This document shows, in pieces, positions 33,689-42,902 of a stretch of 64,000 bases of DNA. Position numbers and translations under genes: made by a program. How positions within the stretch are numbered: the stretch's first letter is position 1; the number at the start of each line of letters is the position of its first letter. The notes beneath the pieces were generated by a model, which saw only the letters and a list, made by a program, of their open reading frames with translations, made no database searches and was not told the DNA's origin. The stretch is from Bacillus sp. EB01 (lineage in GTDB: Bacteria; Bacillota; Bacilli; Bacillales; Cytobacillaceae): NCBI RefSeq assembly GCF_000613125.1, contig NZ_HG964497.1:1752958-1816957 (forward strand). The letters run 5' to 3'.

Positions 33689-34567
33689 ATGTTTTTGCGC
33701 AACAAGATTGTATGTATCATGTTAACATTATTGGTGGTTGGTTCATTGGCAAATCCGTTTGGTTCAAGAGTTGTAAAAGCGGAGGGAACACCGAGAGCAA
33801 CCTGGCTCTGGGATACAGCCCTCATACAGTCGAAACCGGATGATGTGGTTGCTTTTCTCGCCGGAAACAATGCCAACCAGGTTTACCTCCAAATCAACAG
33901 CAGTATTCCGAATGCCGCCTACAAGCAATTCATTAGCAAGGCTTCGGCTACCGGTATTCAGGTACATGCCCTGGACGGAGCGCCTAACTGGGTATCCTCG
34001 AAGGGTTCAACATATTTGAATGCATTTTTTAGTTGGGTTAAAAACTATCAGGCAACGGCTTTGCCTGCAGAAAAATTTGCCGGAGTCCATCTCGATGTGG
34101 AGCCTTACTTATTCAGCGGATGGACGTCCAATTATAAAAGCACTGTCCTCTCGTACCAAAATATTCTATTGAGTGCGAAATCCCAGGCCGCCCAGCTTAG
34201 GCTTCCGCTTGGAGCCGACATGCCATTCTGGTTCGATGAACACACATACAACAATAAACTCGGTAAAGGCAATTTAGCTGAATGGGTAATAGGTACAGTC
34301 GACTCGCCGACCATCATGGCTTACCGGGATACAGCACCCGCCATTGCTGACATCATCGGCAATGAAGTCAATATGGCCCGCGCTGCTGGCAAGAAACTTG
34401 TGATAGGTGTCGAGACAGGGGCAACGAATGAAGGTGACTTTATTACATTTCATGAAGAAGGCAAAGCGTATATGGAAGTCGAGCTTTCTGCTGTGCAGGT
34501 TCAGTACGGGGGAAACCTTGTATTCGCAATGCATTATCTTGAAAGCTGGATGAATATGAAGCCATAA
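33689..34567 (+). CDS. secreted TIM-barrel-like protein under c-di-GMP control
   Basis: The protein is 292 residues with a signal peptide (about 1-31, ending near VVKA-EG). The mature part looks like a glycoside-hydrolase-type barrel: FAGVHLDVEPYLFSGW has the acidic DxE pattern at a strand end, and later strands carry GADMPFW, SPTIMAYRD and VIGVETG. It may act on an extracellular polysaccharide; this is inference from fold-like motifs, secretion and c-di-GMP control. ATG 33689 follows AAAGGAGGAAG. Confidence 0.72.
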   Translation: MFLRNKIVCIMLTLLVVGSLANPFGSRVVKAEGTPRATWLWDTALIQSKPDDVVAFLAGNNANQVYLQINSSIPNAAYKQFISKASATGIQVHALDGAPNWVSSKGSTYLNAFFSWVKNYQATALPAEKFAGVHLDVEPYLFSGWTSNYKSTVLSYQNILLSAKSQAAQLRLPLGADMPFWFDEHTYNNKLGKGNLAEWVIGTVDSPTIMAYRDTAPAIADIIGNEVNMARAAGKKLVIGVETGATNEGDFITFHEEGKAYMEVELSAVQVQYGGNLVFAMHYLESWMNMKP

Positions 34568-34575
34568 CACTACTC

Positions 34576-34604
34576 AGCCGCCGCTTGGTGGCTTTTATTT
34601 TTTG
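34576..34604 (+). terminator. intrinsic terminator
   Basis: AGCCGCC / GGTGGCT with a four-base loop, followed by TTTATTTTTT. Confidence 0.75.
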
Positions 34605-34689
34605 GAAGTGCCTCCTTTTGGGGCAGACGGTTCTGGTTTGCCGAGATTGATGGCTTAATAAGAAATCGGTCGATACTAAATTGCCAAGA

Positions 34690-34880
34690 GGATGACTAGT
34701 CTTTCCTAACTAACCAATTTTCCGAAAATCTTATATAATCACTAGTTATCATTCGGAGCAGACGGCGGGAATTACTAGTACCTGTCAGGCAGTATCTAGA
34801 CACTGCCGTGCAGGGGCTAGTACCTAACAGGCAGTGACTATGCCAGTTTCAGGTTAGTATTTAGTCCTTACTAGCAAAAT
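34690..34880. repeat. CTAGTA-rich intergenic repeat region
   Basis: CTAGT or its complement occurs repeatedly (for example ACTAGT near 34694 and 34740, ACTAGTACCT near 34775), mixed with CAGGCAGT segments that can pair (CAGGCAGT / ACTGCCGTG). No gene is seen. It resembles the larger array at 56058 in word use. Confidence 0.55.
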
Positions 34881-34992
34881 CTTTAATAAATATAGACATT
34901 CCGTATAAGCTTTTTTCACTAGTTACAAACAGCAAAAAACCACTCAACATAACTATTCTCTTAAGCTAAGCTCCATCACTTGCCCTCCCCAA

Positions 34993-35025
34993 GAAAAATG
35001 GCAACCCACTTAAGTGAATTGCCAT
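34993..35025 (-). terminator. intrinsic terminator of the yhfW-like gene
   Basis: On the minus strand ATGGCAA / TTGCCAT is followed by TTTTTCTT. Confidence 0.7.
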
Positions 35026-35034
35026 CTTCCCCAA

Positions 35035-36558
35035 CTACTCTTCCAGCTTTTTCAACGCCTCGATAGCCGGACCTTCAACCACATCGCCGCCATACGAGAA
35101 ACGCGAACCATGGCACGGACAATCCCAGGTCTTTTCGGCATGGTTCCATTCGCATTCACAGCCCAAATGTGTACAAGTCGTATCAACTAAATAAAGCTGT
35201 CCGTTCTCGTCCTTATAGCCGCCAGCCCGCTTTCCGTTTACGAGCACAACCCCGCCTTCGCCAACCCTCAGATCATCCGGATCCTTAGGAATGAACTCAA
35301 GCTTCCCTTTTACAAAATGACCCGCAACCTCCAAATTAAAGGTAGCAGCCTTCTTAAGGGCAGGGTCCATTTCAAAGCGGGAAGGATGGTAGAGTTCCTT
35401 GTAGGTACTTTCCTTATTCAACACATAATCAGTCAGGATATGCCCCGCTAGCGTCGAGGTCGTCATGCCCCACTTTTTATAGCCTGTTGCCACAAGGATG
35501 TTCTCCTCATCGTCCTTTAATGGCCCAATATACGGCAGCTTATCAAGCGTCTCCAAATCCTGCGCCGACCAGCGGTACTCATATTCATGAATGCCGAAAA
35601 CTTCCTCGGTCCATTTTTCAAGTGCCTGATAATGCTCAAGCGTATCCTTGCCAGTCCCGGTCCGGTGGTTTTCCCCGCCGATAATCAGCAGATTCTCACC
35701 ATTAACCGGCGTATAGCGGATCGAGCGTGACGGTGAGTCAGCACTGATGTACATCCCGCCAGGATATTCTTTTTCAGTCTTGACTCCAATCGCGTACGAG
35801 CGTGTCGCATACATACGGGCAAAGTACAACCCTCTTTTGTCAAAAAATGGCCAATGCGAGGCGATGACTGCATGACCGCAGGAAATTTTTCTGTCTTCCT
35901 TCGTATGCACAACAGTCCCGCCTTCAACTGTGATATCTTTGGCGGTCGTATTTTCATACACGAGGCAGCCAGCGTCAACAGCCTTTTTCAGGAGTGCCCG
36001 TAAATACTTGAGAGGGTGAAACTGGGCCTGGTTGGGCATAACCAGGGCATTCTTTATTTCAATATCAAACGGGATGCTGCTCCTTAGTTCTCCCGGGATG
36101 CCAAGCTTTTGATAGGCTTCCATTTCGGTTTCAAGCTTGGATTGATATTCCTCGGTTGTCGCGTATATAACGGCTTCCTGGTCACTGAAATCACAATCAA
36201 TACCCTGTTCGTTGACAGTCCTTCTAATAAAGCCGAGTGCATCAGAATGAGATTCGTAATAGAGCTTGGCCTTTTCCTCGCCAAAATGATTGATCAATTC
36301 ATCATATAGCAAACCGTGCTGTGCGGTAACTTTCGCAGTTGTATGCCCGGTTGTACCGTTCAAAACACTTCCGGCTTCAATGATGGCTACTCGTTTTCCT
36401 TGCTGGGTAAGTAAGTAGGCTGTGGTAATTCCGGTCATTCCTGCCCCGACGATTGCGACATCGACAGAAACATCTTCGCTTAGCTTTTCGAACTTAGGCA
36501 GTTCGATCTCCCGCCAATAAGTTCGAGGAAATTTAGGCATTTTGCTTTGTCCGCTCAT
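35035..36558 (-). CDS. yhfW: FAD-dependent oxidoreductase with C-terminal Rieske domain (YhfW-like)
   Basis: The protein is 507 residues. A DAO-type FAD domain begins with VAIVGAGMTGITTAYLL (about 30-46); the last ~80 residues form a Rieske domain with CTHLGCECEW and CPCHGSRF supplying the [2Fe-2S] ligands. B. subtilis YhfW has the same fusion. Function and substrate are unknown. AGGAGGACC precedes the ATG on the minus strand. Confidence 0.86.
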   Translation of the reverse strand: MSGQSKMPKFPRTYWREIELPKFEKLSEDVSVDVAIVGAGMTGITTAYLLTQQGKRVAIIEAGSVLNGTTGHTTAKVTAQHGLLYDELINHFGEEKAKLYYESHSDALGFIRRTVNEQGIDCDFSDQEAVIYATTEEYQSKLETEMEAYQKLGIPGELRSSIPFDIEIKNALVMPNQAQFHPLKYLRALLKKAVDAGCLVYENTTAKDITVEGGTVVHTKEDRKISCGHAVIASHWPFFDKRGLYFARMYATRSYAIGVKTEKEYPGGMYISADSPSRSIRYTPVNGENLLIIGGENHRTGTGKDTLEHYQALEKWTEEVFGIHEYEYRWSAQDLETLDKLPYIGPLKDDEENILVATGYKKWGMTTSTLAGHILTDYVLNKESTYKELYHPSRFEMDPALKKAATFNLEVAGHFVKGKLEFIPKDPDDLRVGEGGVVLVNGKRAGGYKDENGQLYLVDTTCTHLGCECEWNHAEKTWDCPCHGSRFSYGGDVVEGPAIEALKKLEE

Positions 36559-36688
36559 TGTGGTCCTCCTTTTTCCTCGGTTGGTTATCTACTTTATAGT
36601 TCCCTAACTTAGGTAAATGAATCCAATATTTTGTGCTTAACTAGGTTAGTAATGTCATTTTCTGTGTGAGGTTTTGTGACATGGGTCG

Positions 36689-36717
36689 TTGACGGATTAA
36701 GCATGGATTGATATACT
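36689..36717 (+). promoter_or_regulatory. SigA-type promoter of the Cys/Met PLP enzyme gene
   Basis: TTGACG (36689-36694), 17 bases, TATACT (36712-36717). Confidence 0.7.
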
Positions 36718-36756
36718 CCACCTCATAAGGGAAGATTACAGAAGAAGGTGTCAAAA

Positions 36757-37902
36757 ATGGCAAATGAGTTTGAGACAAGAGTATTGCATGGTGACAAAAA
36801 AGAGAACAGAGAGATTGCCAGCAAAGTGACGCCGATTTACCAGACGTCCGCATTCACCTTTAAGGACCTTGACGAGCTAGAAGGCTTTTACCAAGGGAAT
36901 GGCCGATACCTGTATTCACGTACAGGCAACCCGAACACGGACGAGCTTGGTAAAGCTGTAGCCAGGCTAGAAGGCGCGCCGGCGGGTGCAGCTGCGTCCT
37001 CTGGGCTTGCAGCCATATTAGCCGGGATTCTCGCAGCTGCAAAGGCAGGCGACCATATTATTGCTGCTGATGATCTGTATGGCGGAAGTTATCATATGCT
37101 AAAGGATGAACTAAACGACTTTGGCATTGAGACGAGCTTTGTTTCATTTACAGATTTATCCCAGGTTAAAAAAGAGATTCGGGAGAACACCCGTCTTCTC
37201 TATACAGAATCGATTACCAATCCACTGCTGCGTGTTGAAGACCTAAGTGGGGTTATTGAGTTGGCCAGGAAGCAACAATTGCTGACACTGGTTGATAATA
37301 CGTTTGCAACACCGCTTCATGTTCGCCCCTATGAGCTTGGTGCGGATATGGTTGTTCATAGCTCGACAAAGTACATTGGCGGGCACAGCGATGTTACTTC
37401 TGGTGTCATTGTTGGCAGGGAGGATTTGATAGCAAGGGCAAGCGGAAAAATTTCCAATCTCGGCTCCAATTTAAGCCCATTTGAAGCGTGGCTTACCGTC
37501 CGCGGCCTTAAGACGTTAGCGCTAAGGATGAGGGTACAGTCGGCGAGCGCCCGCAAGCTTGCACTCGCTCTTAAAGGGAATTCTGGCGTAAAAAGTGTCT
37601 ATTATCCTTTTGAATACGGTGGAGAGGACGGCTTTGGGGCAATGGTTACAATCGAACTGTCGGAACAGGCCGATATGAACAAATTCTTCCGTGCTTTGTC
37701 CTGGATTAAAATAGCTCCAACTCTAGCGGGAGTAGAAACAACAGTTTCTCATCCTGAAGTAACCTCGCACCGGGCACTCTCGCCGGAAGCACGAGCTGCA
37801 CTGGGTATAAATCGTCAGGTTGTCCGCATTTCTGTTGGCATTGAACACGCCGATGACATTATTGGCCAGTTTGAGAAAGCGATAAGTGAATCAAAGAACT
37901 AG
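36757..37902 (+). CDS. Cys/Met-metabolism PLP-dependent enzyme (cystathionine gamma-synthase/lyase or methionine gamma-lyase type)
   Basis: The protein is 381 residues. The PLP lysine is in SSTKYIGGHSDV, and YSRTGNPNTDELGKAVARLEG and ASSGLAAI are family signatures. It acts on the gamma carbon of homoserine esters, cystathionine or methionine; the exact reaction is not clear from sequence. ATG 36757 is chosen over GTG 36748 because AGAAGGTG lies directly before it. No SAM or T-box leader is present in the short upstream region. Confidence 0.85.
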   Translation: MANEFETRVLHGDKKENREIASKVTPIYQTSAFTFKDLDELEGFYQGNGRYLYSRTGNPNTDELGKAVARLEGAPAGAAASSGLAAILAGILAAAKAGDHIIAADDLYGGSYHMLKDELNDFGIETSFVSFTDLSQVKKEIRENTRLLYTESITNPLLRVEDLSGVIELARKQQLLTLVDNTFATPLHVRPYELGADMVVHSSTKYIGGHSDVTSGVIVGREDLIARASGKISNLGSNLSPFEAWLTVRGLKTLALRMRVQSASARKLALALKGNSGVKSVYYPFEYGGEDGFGAMVTIELSEQADMNKFFRALSWIKIAPTLAGVETTVSHPEVTSHRALSPEARAALGINRQVVRISVGIEHADDIIGQFEKAISESKN

Positions 37903-37913
37903 TATTCGTCTTA

Positions 37914-37946
37914 TGCACCGGGCATTTATGCCTGGTGCTATTTTTA
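37914..37946 (+). terminator. intrinsic terminator
   Basis: GCACCGGGCAT / ATGCCTGGTGC followed by TATTTTT. Confidence 0.8.
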
Positions 37947-38143
37947 GTGTGAATGACACTTCGAGAGCAAAACCAGGTTGTTTTGTCATTCATCGAGCTT
38001 ATGAATGTATAACACTTCGAGATTGGGTGCAGCTCAATTTGTCTTCATATGGGAGACATGGGCTGGAAACATCCTCTATGTTTCAGATCTTTAACAAGAA
38101 TGGTAAATAAGGAGGGGGTCAGAAAATTTTGAGGAGGCAGCCT

Positions 38144-38878
38144 ATGGCTAACGAAAAAAACGAGATAAAACGCCAAAGAGAAAAATCGGAACGCTTTGAA
38201 ATTGCGTTCAATCAGATTCACACAGAATTGAAAAAGCTTGGGAACAATGGTGATACAGACCATTTTGTTGAGCTTCTCCATAAAGTGAAAAACCGTCATG
38301 CTCCAATCAGACGCTATTTTGATGATTTGAAAAGCTATGCCCGGCTCCGTAACGCACTTGTACATGAGAAGAGCCGCAAAAATTTCTATATTGCCGAGCC
38401 TCATACAGAGGTTGTTGAGCAAATTGAGAGCATTGCTGAATTTTTGTCAGTTCCGCCATCAATTTTGACTGTTGCTTCAAAGCCAGTAAAGACCTTTCAG
38501 GCAGACGGTGATGTAAGTGAGGCCATCCTGGAAATGGACAAATATGAGTATACTCAATACCCGGTATATGATGGGGACCAATTCAAATTCTTGATGACCG
38601 AGAGCGGACTGCGCAAGTTTTTTTCAAGCAGGCTAAAGGAAGCATCAATTGATCTTTCCGGACAAAAAATTGCTGATGTCCAAAAGTATGAAAAGACTAA
38701 TACAGTTAAAATCGTGTCAAAGGATATAAATATTTTTGAATTAGAAGATTTGTATGAGTCACGTACGGAGAGTGAAAACAAGCTTGAAGCAGTTATCATA
38801 ACCGAGAACGGCTCCCATAAAGAAAAGCCGGTAGGAATTGTATCTTCCTGGGATTTGATAAAAATGGAGACGGACTGA
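38144..38878 (+). CDS. HEPN-like plus CBS-pair protein
   Basis: The protein is 244 residues. The first ~100 residues are helical and contain RNALVH at 69-74, which fits the Rx4-6H motif of HEPN proteins. Residues ~115-240 form two CBS repeats (VSEAILEMDKYEYTQYPVYD; then KPVGIVSSWDLIKM), which usually bind adenine nucleotides. Fusing the two suggests nucleotide-controlled RNA cleavage or binding, but activity is not shown. ATG 38144 follows GAGGAGG. Confidence 0.65.
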   Translation: MANEKNEIKRQREKSERFEIAFNQIHTELKKLGNNGDTDHFVELLHKVKNRHAPIRRYFDDLKSYARLRNALVHEKSRKNFYIAEPHTEVVEQIESIAEFLSVPPSILTVASKPVKTFQADGDVSEAILEMDKYEYTQYPVYDGDQFKFLMTESGLRKFFSSRLKEASIDLSGQKIADVQKYEKTNTVKIVSKDINIFELEDLYESRTESENKLEAVIITENGSHKEKPVGIVSSWDLIKMETD

Positions 38879-38908
38879 TAGGAAAAGGATAAAAATTCTA
38901 TGTAAAGC

Positions 38909-38946
38909 AAAACGGGATCCCGCCTGCCGGTGGAATCCCGTTTATT
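38909..38946. terminator. bidirectional terminator
   Basis: AAACGGGATCCCGCC / GGTGGAATCCCGTTT stem between converging genes. Confidence 0.8.
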
Positions 38947-38954
38947 TTCACCTT

Positions 38955-39380
38955 CTATCCCTTTGGATTTTCTTTTGGCGGTGATGCAGGGACATCTTTG
39001 TTGGCGTGCTCAAGTGCCGAATAATAGGCAACCTTCTTTATATTTACCCCAACGAATGTTTCAATGATGGATTGGCCGCCTGCAATCGCGAATACAAACG
39101 CAATGATAAGTGCAAAATCCGGAAACAAAAGATAAGCCCCTCCGAAGAAAATAGCACTCCAAATTCCCGCGCACCAGTAACAGTTAAGCAAATAGCCGAA
39201 CATATTTTTTGGAACGTTTTTGACTTCGCTCCCATGAGCCGTTTCGATTCGCTTTTTTTTCATAAACGGCTTGCGGAGAAACTCTGTAATTTTGTCAAAA
39301 ACAATCAAGTGTGTAAGCCGATAGCTGGCGAGTATGAATATGATTAGTTCCAACCATGACAGGTTTCCAAAGTTTTCCAT
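38955..39380 (-). CDS. DUF1360 membrane protein (YjcA-like)
   Basis: The protein is 141 residues. An N-terminal helix with ASYRLTHLIVFDKI and the CYWCAGIW segment followed by helices are typical of DUF1360. In B. subtilis the family member YjcA is linked to sporulation. The C-terminal tail is charged and proline-rich. Confidence 0.75.
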   Translation of the reverse strand: MENFGNLSWLELIIFILASYRLTHLIVFDKITEFLRKPFMKKKRIETAHGSEVKNVPKNMFGYLLNCYWCAGIWSAIFFGGAYLLFPDFALIIAFVFAIAGGQSIIETFVGVNIKKVAYYSALEHANKDVPASPPKENPKG

Positions 39381-39787
39381 TAATGCGCCTCCTGTGTACC
39401 TCTGTTGTATAGTGTGAACTTGGCCTGGTTTTTCATTCTAGTGCGCCTGCTTAACTGTTTCCCTGATGGTGAAAAGAATAATCGTAATCGGGATATTTTT
39501 GTGAGAAAAACACCATTAGTTTGGAAGAGGCCATGGTCTGACAATTCACCAGGTTACGGAGCAACATCCTGAACCGAAGCTTTTCGCATATTGGGTCTTC
39601 TATGGGGCTGGGTCACACAGTAAATACTCATATCAAATAAGACTTACTGCTGGCACCCTTGGAATTCGACGGGTGCTTTTTTGGAGGATAAAATCCATAG
39701 GTCCTGCATGTCCTCAGCCTCAAGTCTTAGTTCAAAATCTGGCTAGGGTTCGTTATGGAAAATCTGCGATAGAGCTAAGATAGAGAC
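39381..39787. other. gene-free stretch upstream of liaI
   Basis: No complete gene is seen, only a terminator at 39651-39682. The 105 bases after it should hold the liaI promoter and LiaR operator, but I could not place either with certainty. Confidence 0.4.
39651..39682 (+). terminator. intrinsic terminator
   Basis: GGCACCC / GGGTGCT followed by six T, with an eleven-base loop. Confidence 0.7.
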
Positions 39788-39802
39788 ATGAAAGGAGAGG
39801 AA

Positions 39803-40165
39803 ATGAACATGAAAAAATTTGGGTTACTTGTTGCTGGAGGGATAGCGGCGATTGTATTGCTGTCAACCATCGGGCCGATTGCAGGGATGGCGGTTAGTCT
39901 GGCAATCCTGTACTTCGTCATTAAACAATTCCTCAAAACGGATTCCACAATGGGGAAAATCGGACTGGGAATCATCGGCTTAATTGTTTTATCAATCGCC
40001 GCAAGCAATGCCCCGGCCATCTTCGGTGTAGCGGCTGCTTATGTGCTGTACCTTGTGTACAAACACTGGAACGGCACAAAGTATGCTGAGCCAGTAAAAA
40101 CAGAAGCGGGCGATCCATTCGTTAACTTTGAAAGGCAATGGAACGAACTAAACAAAAATTACTAA
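39803..40165 (+). CDS. liaI: LiaI, small membrane partner of LiaH
   Basis: The protein is 120 residues with hydrophobic segments covering residues ~5-90 and a polar tail (DPFVNFERQWNELNKNY) like that of B. subtilis LiaI. LiaI anchors the PspA-type protein LiaH at the membrane under cell-envelope stress. It is followed 18 bases later by liaH. AGGAG is five bases before ATG 39803; ATG 39809 is also possible. Confidence 0.78.
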   Translation: MNMKKFGLLVAGGIAAIVLLSTIGPIAGMAVSLAILYFVIKQFLKTDSTMGKIGLGIIGLIVLSIAASNAPAIFGVAAAYVLYLVYKHWNGTKYAEPVKTEAGDPFVNFERQWNELNKNY

Positions 40166-40183
40166 TTAAAGGAGAGACTCGAA

Positions 40184-40825
40184 ATGGCTAACTTATTTAC
40201 AAAGCTTAAAAACACAGTAATGGCAGACCTTCATGAAGCATTGGACCAAAAGGAAAGGCAGAATCCAGTTGCGATGCTGAACGAGTACCTGCGCCAGTGT
40301 GAAAAGGAAACTGAAAAAGTCAGGAATCTTGTAGAGCGCCAGCATGCATTGAAGGAAGAATTCACTCGTGAGTATCACCTTGCTAAGGAAATGGCGGAAA
40401 AACGCTCGTCTCAGGCAGATGTAGCCAACCTGGCAGGCGAACAGGAACTTTACGAATTTGCTAACCGTGAACAGATGCAATATACGGAGCGGGCTGTACG
40501 CCTGGAAGAAGCAATTGCCCTTGCCAGCCGCCAGTTGAATGAGCTTGAGGCAAAGTATGAGGAAATGAAGCACAAATTGAAGGATATGAACCTGCGCCGC
40601 CTGGAATTAATGGGACGGGAAAATATGAGCCGCGCCAATCATCGAATTAATCAGGTCGTCGATACAGGTGAAATTAAATCAGCGAACAAATTCAGGGAAA
40701 TTGAATCATACCTTGATAATTTGGAGCATGAAGTCAATAGCTCGTATTTCCGCAACACAATTGATGCCAGAATTGCCCAGCTTGAAAAAGATATGAAGAG
40801 CAAGGAAATGAAAGACGCTCAGTAA
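40184..40825 (+). CDS. liaH: LiaH, PspA/IM30-family membrane-protection protein
   Basis: The protein is 213 residues and almost wholly coiled-coil after a short amphipathic N-terminus (LFTKLKNTVMADLHEALDQ). PspA/IM30 members oligomerise at stressed membranes. In B. subtilis, liaIH is the main target of LiaR. AAGGAGAG precedes ATG 40184. Confidence 0.88.
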   Translation: MANLFTKLKNTVMADLHEALDQKERQNPVAMLNEYLRQCEKETEKVRNLVERQHALKEEFTREYHLAKEMAEKRSSQADVANLAGEQELYEFANREQMQYTERAVRLEEAIALASRQLNELEAKYEEMKHKLKDMNLRRLELMGRENMSRANHRINQVVDTGEIKSANKFREIESYLDNLEHEVNSSYFRNTIDARIAQLEKDMKSKEMKDAQ

Positions 40826-40835
40826 GAAAGGGATG

Positions 40836-40868
40836 AAAGGGGACTCCTACAGAATGGAGTCTCCTTTT
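40836..40868 (+). terminator. intrinsic terminator after liaH
   Basis: AGGGGACTCC / GGAGTCTCCTTTT. It separates liaIH from liaFSR. Confidence 0.8.
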
Positions 40869-41065
40869 GGCAAACAAAACAAGTGTGTGGAAATCGTTAT
40901 TTCGAACGAGTCCGCCCTTTAATTTTTTACCGCGGAAATAGTCAAAAGGTTACAGAAGAGAACAAAGTTTTAACCTGTCCCTTCCTGAAAAACCTTGGGA
41001 ATGATATCCTTGATATGGACTATCATGTGCAGGAATAGCTGCACTTAACTTAATTTTGAAAGCTT

Positions 41066-41088
41066 TTCACCAAAAGTTAATTGGTGAA
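41066..41088. promoter_or_regulatory. perfect inverted repeat before liaF
   Basis: TTCACCAA-N7-TTGGTGAA, followed by a -10-like TATAGA at 41094. It could be an operator for liaFSR. Confidence 0.45.
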
Positions 41089-41124
41089 TTCACTATAGAC
41101 TGACACCTGTGGGGAGGAAGCAAG

Positions 41125-41862
41125 ATGGATAGAAAAATGACAGGGGATTATATGGGCTGGCTAATCATTGCTGGAGCGATTGTGCTTCTTTTGGAAATTG
41201 CCTTTTTTAATAGCGGGCTGTTATTTGCTATCTTCCTCTCGGGTGCAATGATTTATATGGGAAGGAAAAAACGGCACTCGAAGTTCTGGAGGCTGATTTT
41301 CTGGATTGGAATTATCATTCTGGTCACGAGCATTATTAATATGATGACATTTAAGCTTATCCTGATTGCGTTGCTGTTATTTGTGCTCACCCAATTTATT
41401 CAATCCAAAAAAACGCCAAAGCAAATAAAGCCCGACATCGATCTGTCGGCTGTCACTCCTGAACCCGGCAGACCCCTCATCCGGAGACAGCCGCTTCTCG
41501 AGAATGTCATATTTGCATCACAAAAGACTCCTGGCGGGGTATATGACTGGAACGACATCAATATCCAAACAGGCATTGGCGACACTGTAATTGATTTAAC
41601 TTATACTCTGCTGCCAAAAGGGGAATCAGTGATTTTTGTCCGCAATATTATTGGCAATGTCCGAATCCTTGTGCCTTATGAGCTTGAAGTCAGCGTTCAT
41701 CATTCTGTGGTCGCCGGCTCAACGACTGTGTTTGAACATGAGGAACCAAAAGTGTTTAATCAGGTTCTTCACATGAAAACGGGAGATTACGATATCGCGA
41801 GCCAGAAAGTGAAGATTTTTACTTCACTCGTTGTCGGGAACCTAGAGGTGGCCAGGATATGA
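41125..41862 (+). CDS. liaF: LiaF, membrane inhibitor of LiaS
   Basis: The protein is 245 residues: hydrophobic segments at about 8-85, then the soluble LiaF domain (GDTVIDLTYTLLPKGESVIFV, RILVPYELEV). In B. subtilis LiaF keeps the LiaS kinase off without envelope stress. Its stop overlaps liaS by four bases. AGGAAG precedes ATG 41125. Confidence 0.88.
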   Translation: MDRKMTGDYMGWLIIAGAIVLLLEIAFFNSGLLFAIFLSGAMIYMGRKKRHSKFWRLIFWIGIIILVTSIINMMTFKLILIALLLFVLTQFIQSKKTPKQIKPDIDLSAVTPEPGRPLIRRQPLLENVIFASQKTPGGVYDWNDINIQTGIGDTVIDLTYTLLPKGESVIFVRNIIGNVRILVPYELEVSVHHSVVAGSTTVFEHEEPKVFNQVLHMKTGDYDIASQKVKIFTSLVVGNLEVARI

Positions 41863-42902
41863 GCGCAATTCAACGTCAGGTCCTATGGAGCCTTGGTTTT
41901 GCCTTTCTTTTAACAGTGGCCAGCACGGCGGCGTTTTTTGCCGTTTATCCGCTCGATAAATGGTCTTCGTTATGGACAACACATATTCTGGGTATTCCAT
42001 TCCTCATCTTCACTCCTCTGTTCGGGGGTGTCCTGGGAATGGTTGGCGGATTTGTCTCCGGACAATATTGGAGGTCGCAGTTTGCTTTGGTTGAGCAGTC
42101 GCTACGCCAAATTGAGGAAGGCCATTACGCGGAACAGAAGTCAGAGAGCTCGCTGTACGAAATGAGGCAAATTCAGGCCCAAATTGGGCACCTCAATCGC
42201 CAGCTAACGGAAAAAGCGAAAATATCCCAGCGACTTGCGACAGAAAAGGCGGAAGTCCAGGAAACGAGAATCCAGGAAATTATTTCACAGGAGCGCAATC
42301 GCCTTGCCCGCGAGCTGCACGACTCGGTCAGCCAGCAGCTTTTTGCTGCCTCGATGCTAATGTCGGCGATAACAGAGACAATGCTGGAGAAAGGACCGGA
42401 AGCTCAACAGTTAAAGCTAGTGGAGGGAATGATTCACCAGTCGCAAATTGAAATGCGCGCACTCCTCCTTCACTTGAGGCCGGCTGCGTTGAAGGGTAAG
42501 ACGCTTCAAGAAGGCATAGCTGAACTGATGAGCGAATTGGCCCAAAAGGTTACAATCGAAATTAATTGGAAGGCAGAAAAGTTCCAGATGGATAAAGGGG
42601 TCGAGGACCACTTGTTCAGGATCCTTCAGGAATCCGTCTCGAACACGCTTCGCCATGCAAAGGCAAATTCGTTGAGTGTCCTATTAGTTAAACGCGACGG
42701 TTTGATCATCCTTCGTGTAACCGATGATGGAGTTGGCTTTGATGAAGAGGACAGGAAGGCGGGCTCATATGGCATGCAAAATATGCATGAGCGGGCACTT
42801 GAAATTGGCGGTACATTGAAGATTGTTTCCGTTAAAAATAAAGGGACACGGCTTGAAGTAAAGGTTCCGGCTGTGTCGAATGGGGATGGGGAAAATGATT
42901 AA
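41859..42902 (+). CDS. liaS: LiaS, envelope-stress histidine kinase
   Basis: The protein is 347 residues with two transmembrane helices close together (about 8-28 and 42-66) and almost no outside loop, the intramembrane-sensing plan. A HAMP-like linker, HisKA_3 (phospho-acceptor in [14 protein letters not shown]) and HATPase_c follow. It overlaps liaR by eight bases. Confidence 0.9.
   Translation: MSAIQRQVLWSLGFAFLLTVASTAAFFAVYPLDKWSSLWTTHILGIPFLIFTPLFGGVLGMVGGFVSGQYWRSQFALVEQSLRQIEEGHYAEQKSESSLYEMRQIQAQIGHLNRQLTEKAKISQRLATEKAEVQETRIQEIISQERNRLARELHDSVSQQLFAASMLMSAITETMLEKGPEAQQLKLVEGMIHQSQIEMRALLLHLRPAALKGKTLQEGIAELMSELAQKVTIEINWKAEKFQMDKGVEDHLFRILQESVSNTLRHAKANSLSVLLVKRDGLIILRVTDDGVGFDEEDRKAGSYGMQNMHERALEIGGTLKIVSVKNKGTRLEVKVPAVSNGDGEND

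Noticed and set aside
36559-36756. SAM riboswitch or T-box before the Cys/Met PLP enzyme
   Set aside because: A plain -35/-10 promoter lies about 40 bases before the start, leaving no room, and no riboswitch core is seen.
37886-38110. 74-residue frame after the PLP enzyme
   Set aside because: It starts inside the previous gene, crosses a strong terminator (37914-37946) and has no ribosome binding site.
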